From assembly GCA_947177545.1 (NCBI GenBank), contig CAMWVF010000030.1, positions 1 to 8,338 of the forward strand: a DNA stretch of 8,338 nt, in the 5' to 3' direction. The first letter of the stretch is position 1. Each line of letters opens with the position of its first letter. Below are positions 5,505 through 8,338 of the stretch, one piece after another. Below the pieces are notes generated by a model. It searched no databases, was not told the DNA's origin, and saw only the letters and a program-made list of their open reading frames with translations. The position numbers were made by a program, and so were the translations under genes. Source of the stretch: an uncultured Clostridia bacterium. Its GTDB lineage: Bacteria; Bacillota; Clostridia; Oscillospirales; Ruminococcaceae.

Positions 5505-5936
5505 ATGGAAAACGTAAAATACATACTTATCGTATCGCAGTACTATTATTCGCACCACTGTTTTGCGGTGTCGGCAACTGAGGATAATTTTCGGGAAAAG
5601 GCTTTGACCCTTATTGAAAAGCTGGAGGATTACAAGCGCAGCGAGGACGATCAGAGGGAGTACAGCTATGGCTATCCGCGCGATGAGGCGTACACCAACA
5701 TAAGCTTCCGCTGGAATGTAAACGATGTGGGCGATATATATTTTATTCCTTGTCAGTCGGTTTTGGCTGCACTTAATAATGCGGCGGAATACAATTCGGA
5801 ACTTCAATATGTTAAAAAATTCAATGTCAGGGGTATGCCTAAAAAACGTCTTGCTCAGATAGAAGCGGCGGTTTCTAAACATCATCGCTATTGCGACATA
5901 CGAGATATTGTCGAAAGTATTTTTGAAATACTTTAA
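5505..5936 (+). CDS. Unknown 143-aa soluble protein
   Basis: ATG 5505 follows a strong AGGAGGA site and starts 10 nt after the preceding stop. The N-terminus is strand-like (VKYILIVSQYYYSHHCFAVSAT), then a charged helix (NFREKALTLIEKLEDYKRSEDDQREY), a region rich in aromatic residues (YSYGYPRDEAYTNISFRWNVNDVGDIYFIP) and helical C-terminal segments (VLAALNNAAEYNSELQY; KRLAQIEAAVSKHHRYCDIRDIVESIFEIL). Two close histidine pairs (HH near residues 17 and 125) do not form a pattern I recognise. Its codons become more AT-rich towards the 3' end than those of the transposase gene, hinting at a separate origin. It closes the block of small unknown genes between the ATPase and the repeat-flanked cassette. 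Confidence 0.72.
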   Translation: MENVKYILIVSQYYYSHHCFAVSATEDNFREKALTLIEKLEDYKRSEDDQREYSYGYPRDEAYTNISFRWNVNDVGDIYFIPCQSVLAALNNAAEYNSELQYVKKFNVRGMPKKRLAQIEAAVSKHHRYCDIRDIVESIFEIL

Positions 5937-5964
5937 CGGGGACGTGTTCCCCGCCTTAATGCGG
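5937..5964 (+). other. Intergenic hairpin plus first copy of the CCCGCYTTAATGCGR repeat
   Basis: CGGGGA (5937-5942), loop CGTGT, TCCCCG (5948-5953), directly after the upstream stop, with flanking TTAA on both sides. The 3' part, CCCGCCTTAATGCGG (5950-5964), recurs at 6975-6989 with 13 of 15 matches, also as the 3' side of a hairpin. No U-tract follows, so it is at best a weak terminator. Confidence 0.5.
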
Positions 5965-5965
5965 C

Positions 5966-6013
5966 TTAACGTTACGTTAAACGGTGACAAGCCCGTGACC
6001 GACCTTTTGTCGG
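5966..6013 (+). other. Palindrome and second hairpin in the leader of the AbrB-like gene
   Basis: TTAACGTTACGTTAA at 5966-5980 is a 7-bp inverted repeat around one base and could be a protein site. CCGAC (5999-6003) and GTCGG (6009-6013) form a short stem with loop CTTTT. Both lie in the 120-nt gap before the DNA-binding-protein gene at 6057, so autoregulation by that protein is conceivable. I see no sigma-A promoter here. Confidence 0.35.
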
Positions 6014-6056
6014 ATACGCAGAGTCAAGGCAAAATAAAGATATGGAGGTACAGCAT

Positions 6057-6314
6057 ATGGCATTAATTAAGTACAAAAAATTATCTAAGGCGCGGGGCGT
6101 GACTGTCCCCAAAGACTTAGCGGCAAACCTCGGAATGTTTGCGGGAGCTGCCGTCGATCTGGTGGAAATGAAAGAGGGCATACTGCTCCGCAAGCACGTT
6201 CCGACCTGTGTTTTCTGCGGGTCTGTAGAATCCGTGGACACGGTCAAGGGTAAGGAAATATGCGCAAAATGCGCCTGCGAAATGAGAGAGGAGATAAACA
6301 GCAAGTATGCTTAA
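6057..6314 (+). CDS. AbrB/SpoVT-like DNA-binding protein with C-terminal zinc ribbon
   Basis: 85 residues from ATG 6057, with GGAGG at 6044-6048 8 nt upstream; an in-frame ATG at 6042 overlaps that site and is rejected. Residues ~4-47 read like a swapped-hairpin AbrB/SpoVT/MazE domain: KYKKLSKARGVTVPKDLAANLGM, then AVDLVEMKEGILLRK. Residues 51-72 hold two CxxC pairs, C51/C54 (CVFCGS) and C69/C72 (CAKC), spaced as in a treble-clef or zinc-ribbon motif; C74 is extra. Clostridial AbrB-type regulators often combine these two parts. It probably acts as a dimeric transition-type regulator binding AT-rich DNA. A MazE-like antitoxin is less likely, since no toxin gene follows. It overlaps the next gene by 8 nt. 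Confidence 0.75.
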   Translation: MALIKYKKLSKARGVTVPKDLAANLGMFAGAAVDLVEMKEGILLRKHVPTCVFCGSVESVDTVKGKEICAKCACEMREEINSKYA

Positions 6315-6957
6315 TTCTACAGAAATATCCTCAAAGGTCGACCGCATGGCGGAAATAAAGCGGCAGATCGCGGTTTTAAAGTCCGAAGCGGACAGCATTG
6401 AAGCGGAGCTGCTGAAACAATTTGAGGCTGACGTTGAGGACACGAAGTACCGCACTGTTAAATATTCGGGAAACGGTGCGTCGGTCATTGCGAATTATGC
6501 CGACAAGGTCGCTCTGGTATATCCGTCCATGCTGAAAAAGATTTTCGGCGAGGCTTACAAGGACGTTGTTACCGAGGAGACTTCCTACAAGCTTTCGGCA
6601 AACGCAAAGCGGCTCCTTGCGGCGTTGTACAAAAAGGACTATATGCAGGGGGCAACCGTCGAGGAGGCTTTACAGCGCATTGCTCCCGATGATAAAACGC
6701 TGAAGGTCATGCTGAAACGCGTCAAGGGCAAGAATTTTGAGGGTGATAAAAACAACCTTGTGAAGCTTGCAGGGCTGGACGAAAACGGAGCGTCCGATTA
6801 TGCGTTTATGATTTCCGAAGCGGCGGCATGGCAGGAATTTGAACGGCTGCTGGCGGCAAGCGGAGGCGTTTCCGAGGAACGCATCGCGGAGGTGCTGGAG
6901 TACATAAACGCAGCGGTCACCGTTGAGGAAACTCCGAAAATAACGGTTACAGAATAA
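6307..6957 (+). CDS. Unknown 216-aa coiled-coil protein in the Gam position
   Basis: ATG 6307 overlaps the preceding gene by 8 nt, with GAGGAG at 6288-6293. Residues 5-42 form a charged amphipathic helix (VDRMAEIKRQIAVLKSEADSI...), then strands (KYRTVKYSGNGASVIANYADKVALV), then YPSMLKKIFGEAYKDVVTEETSYKLS (72-97) and alanine-rich helices to the end. No catalytic motif is evident. I recall similar proteins in Firmicutes phages only as hypothetical. The opening order (N-terminal coiled coil, strand pair, then helix-strand ending in a K-E-x-x-Y/I-x-x pattern) loosely recalls Mu Gam and Gam-like DNA-end binders, and the place downstream of the MuB gene agrees, but this is a structural guess without clear sequence identity. 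Confidence 0.75.
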   Translation: MLNSTEISSKVDRMAEIKRQIAVLKSEADSIEAELLKQFEADVEDTKYRTVKYSGNGASVIANYADKVALVYPSMLKKIFGEAYKDVVTEETSYKLSANAKRLLAALYKKDYMQGATVEEALQRIAPDDKTLKVMLKRVKGKNFEGDKNNLVKLAGLDENGASDYAFMISEAAAWQEFERLLAASGGVSEERIAEVLEYINAAVTVEETPKITVTE

Positions 6958-6958
6958 T

Positions 6959-6989
6959 TTAAGGCGGGAGAAATCCCGCTTTAATGCGA
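6959..6989 (+). other. Intergenic hairpin with GAAA loop plus second copy of the CCCGCYTTAATGCGR repeat
   Basis: GCGGGA (6964-6969), loop GAAA, TCCCGC (6974-6979), extended by TTAAG/TTTAA flanks to about 11 pairs with one G-U. It begins 2 nt after the upstream stop. Only TTTAATG follows the stem, so termination would be weak; a GNRA-capped stem may instead stabilise the upstream mRNA. CCCGCTTTAATGCGA (6975-6989) repeats the element at 5950-5964. Confidence 0.5.
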
Positions 6990-7003
6990 TTGGAGGCGAG
7001 TAT

Positions 7004-7492
7004 ATGGAAATGCGGGAATTTGTTGCGGGGTGTCGGGAATGTGACCCCCGCGCCGAACCCGAACGTGCCGCCGAGCTGTTGAAGAAAGCTTCCGAGCTGG
7101 GCGAAGCTATCCTGAAACAGCGTGAGAAGTCCGCCGCGGTGCCTTATCAGCAGATCGTTGACGCATATAACCAAAACTGCGGCAGTCTCCCGAAAGCCAC
7201 AAAGCTTACCGACAAACGGAAGCGCGCTATACGAACGTGCATGATGCAGGGATATACACCTACTGAAATATATGAGGCTTTCCAAAAGGCGGCTTCAACG
7301 CCGTTTCTGACGGGTCAGAACGAGCGCGGGTGGCGTGCGAATTTTGATTTTATCATCAAGCCCGACAATATGCAAAAAATCCTTGAGGAGGCTTACGGTT
7401 CGGCAGCTCCACAGGAGGAGCATTCTTACAATGTGGATTTGATCGTGCAGCACGCCATGTACAATACACCGAAAATTCGGGGAAAGGAGTGA
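7004..7492 (+). CDS. Phage replication-initiator C-terminal domain protein (stand-alone)
   Basis: 162 residues from ATG 7004, with GGAGG at 6992-6996. Residues ~46-131 match by eye the C-terminal domain seen in many Firmicutes phage replication proteins (O-like or replisome-organiser type): VPYQQIVDAYNQNCGSLPKA, KLTDKRKRAIR, YTPTEIYEAFQKAASTPFLTG, GWRANFDFIIKPDNMQKILE. In those proteins it follows an HTH origin-binding domain and recruits helicase machinery. Here the N-terminal 45 residues are only a charged helix (RAAELLKKASELGEAILKQREK), so the DNA-binding half is missing. It ends 4 nt before the GemA-type gene. A link with host replisome recruitment after transposition, analogous to the PriA/DnaC pathway used by Mu, is inference. 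Confidence 0.78.
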   Translation: MEMREFVAGCRECDPRAEPERAAELLKKASELGEAILKQREKSAAVPYQQIVDAYNQNCGSLPKATKLTDKRKRAIRTCMMQGYTPTEIYEAFQKAASTPFLTGQNERGWRANFDFIIKPDNMQKILEEAYGSAAPQEEHSYNVDLIVQHAMYNTPKIRGKE

Positions 7493-7499
7493 TTTTATG
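7484..7499 (+). promoter_or_regulatory. Stop-overlapping ribosome binding site AAGGAGTGATYTTATG (copy 2)
   Basis: AAGGAGTGATTTTATG, one base different from 3986-4001. It links the replication-domain gene and the GemA-type gene. Confidence 0.55.
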
Positions 7500-8009
7500 A
7501 CAAACGCCCAGCGCAAGATTATTTTCGGAATGTGCAAGACCCTCGGCATGAGCGAGGACGACCGCCGCGCTCTGATCTACAGCGTGACGGGCAGTGAATC
7601 CACAAAGGAGCTTACGGACATTCAGACCGAGGAGGTTATCGGGGAGCTTAAGAAGCGGTGCGGTACTGCCGCGGCTCCGTCCGAGAAGCGTAATTTCATA
7701 GTTCATAAGCCCGAGGTGGCGGATATGATATCAAACGACCAAAAGGATTGCGCGTTTGCATTATTATTTGAATTAAAAAAATATGACAAAACACCTTCCA
7801 ATGCTTCAAACGGCGCGAGAATGGCGGGTATAATCCGAAAAGAGTTAAAAATATCTGCAATTGAGGGCGATCATTTATGGGATTGGGTGGACGCTAAATC
7901 CGCATGGAAGCTTATTGAAGTTTTGAAAGGCTATGTTAATTCAGCTAAGAAAAAAGCAGAGAGGAGGAAAAATCATGACAAAGGAAGAATGGACGGAAGC
8001 CGAAAATGA
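7497..8009 (+). CDS. GemA/gp16-family early regulatory protein (DUF1018-like)
   Basis: 170 residues from ATG 7497; the ribosome site AAGGAG at 7484-7489 contains the last codon of the upstream gene. The N-terminal half (2-52) has the family signature: MTNAQRKIIFGMCKTLGMSEDDRRALI, SVTGSESTKELTDIQTEEVIGEL. The C-terminal half (80-150) repeats the partner region: NDQKDCAFALLFELKK, then HLWDWVDAKSAWKLIEVLKGYV. In Mu, GemA modulates host gene expression and gyrase/DNA relaxation; members are near-universal in transposable phages and support the Mu-like assignment. The codons switch from GC-rich to clearly AT-rich near 7735, between the two halves. The tail (AERRKNHDKGRMDGSRK) is basic and overlaps the next gene by 35 nt. 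Confidence 0.88.
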   Translation: MTNAQRKIIFGMCKTLGMSEDDRRALIYSVTGSESTKELTDIQTEEVIGELKKRCGTAAAPSEKRNFIVHKPEVADMISNDQKDCAFALLFELKKYDKTPSNASNGARMAGIIRKELKISAIEGDHLWDWVDAKSAWKLIEVLKGYVNSAKKKAERRKNHDKGRMDGSRK

Positions 8010-8338
8010 AATGAGCACCCCGTACGGTATGGTCGATTTGAAAATTGACGAGTACGATGTTTCGCTAAGAATTGCAAAAAACGGTAATTTAAAATATTGT
8101 ATTGCTGTTTATGTTAATGGGTATATAAAAGGCGAATGGGCTTTAAATGATTGTGAAATTCGCCGTAAATTTTATCGTTGCAGCACAAAAAGTGCCGTCA
8201 GCAAAAAAGAAAAAGATAAAATTTTTAAGGGTGTAAGCAAAAAGCGACGTGAAGAATTTGAAGCTAAAAATTATGACCTTATGCACTATAAATATTATGA
8301 ACCATATTTTTCTTCGTTCAAAACTTTAAAATCACATT
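7975..8338 (+). CDS. Conserved phage protein of unknown function (3' end beyond the window)
   Basis: ATG 7975 has GGAGG at 7963-7967, 7 nt upstream, within the end of the GemA-type gene. The frame stays open for 121 codons to the window edge. I recognise the pattern from uncharacterised proteins of transposable and other phages: TKEEWTEAENEMSTPYGMVDLKIDEYDVSL, then YCIAVYVNGYIKGEW, the charged NDCEIRRKFYR, a lysine-rich middle (KKEKDKIFKGVSKKRREEF) and YYEPYFSSFKTLKSH. No catalytic motif or domain name can be attached. Base composition is notably AT-rich, continuing the change that starts inside the upstream gene, so the two probably arrived or evolved together. Translation is likely coupled to the GemA-type gene. 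Truncation is by the window, not by a stop. Confidence 0.78.
   Translation, partial: MTKEEWTEAENEMSTPYGMVDLKIDEYDVSLRIAKNGNLKYCIAVYVNGYIKGEWALNDCEIRRKFYRCSTKSAVSKKEKDKIFKGVSKKRREEFEAKNYDLMHYKYYEPYFSSFKTLKSH

Noticed and set aside
5442..5990. 182-codon minus-strand ORF
   Set aside because: It is antisense to the well-initiated 5505-5936 gene and to a hairpin gap, with no ribosome site on the minus strand.
5959..6066. 35-codon ORF in the gap before the AbrB-like gene
   Set aside because: Its codons look reasonable, but there is no ribosome site at a usable distance, and the start lies in the repeat element CCCGCYTTAATGCGR, whose other copy leads into a frame ending without similarity. Kept as unlikely.
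6057..6957. AbrB/MazE-like protein plus downstream gene as a toxin-antitoxin pair
   Set aside because: The downstream 216-aa coiled-coil protein shows no MazF/PemK-like features, and the zinc ribbon fits AbrB-type regulators better than MazE.
1..8338. CRISPR array, tRNA, rRNA, riboswitch or retron
   Set aside because: No regularly spaced repeats, no cloverleaf with a T-loop, no rRNA-like conserved stretches and no reverse transcriptase motifs were seen on either strand.

Overview
The window looks like the left (early) end of a Mu-like transposable bacteriophage or prophage from a low-to-mid-GC Gram-positive host, most plausibly a gut-type Clostridia. Direct support for a Firmicutes host: strong purine-rich Shine-Dalgarno sites (AGGAGG type) before nearly every gene, TTG/GTG starts, and tight ATGA-type overlaps. 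The clostridial assignment is inference. The order matches Mu: a leftward repressor, a divergent operator/promoter region, a rightward small HTH regulator, a MuA-type DDE transposase, a MuB-type AAA+ ATPase, semi-essential small early genes, then a GemA/gp16-family gene. Neither phage terminus is identified with confidence.

Layout. 1-112: possible flanking DNA or phage end, with the start of a plus-strand ORF that runs antisense into the repressor. 113-400 (-): XRE-type repressor with a TTG start. 401-712: control region with three copies of a TCTGAT-N4-ATCAGA palindrome; one fills the spacer of a good sigma-A promoter (TTGATT-17-TATAAT). It also holds a plus-strand terminator-like hairpin and a 9-bp inverted repeat at the predicted transcript start. 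713-1065 (+): small early gene split by a -1 frame change at a T5 run. 1071-1274: Ner/Cro-like XRE protein. 1308-1616 and 1699-1905: two unknown small genes. 1976-3994: transposase with DDE residues D277, D343 and E395. 3999-4967: target-DNA activator ATPase. 4964-5936: four small unknown genes, including a 54-aa ATGA-coupled one and a two-helix membrane protein. 6057-6957: a two-gene cassette (AbrB-like protein with zinc ribbon; coiled-coil protein in the Gam position), flanked by short direct repeats that include hairpins. 7004-7492: stand-alone replication-initiator C-terminal domain. 7497-8009: GemA/gp16 family. 7975-8338: a conserved phage protein that runs off the window.

How it works together (inference from Mu biology): the repressor binds the three palindromes and silences the rightward promoter. 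On induction the small HTH protein takes over negative control. The transposase and ATPase carry out integration and replicative transposition. The downstream early genes adjust host replication, nuclease and gyrase functions. All rightward genes are co-oriented with small gaps, consistent with one long early operon. I see no tRNA, rRNA, CRISPR array or toxin-antitoxin pair. Nothing here is clearly a new system; the most open parts are the small-gene block 4964-5936, the frameshifted first gene and the repeat-flanked cassette.
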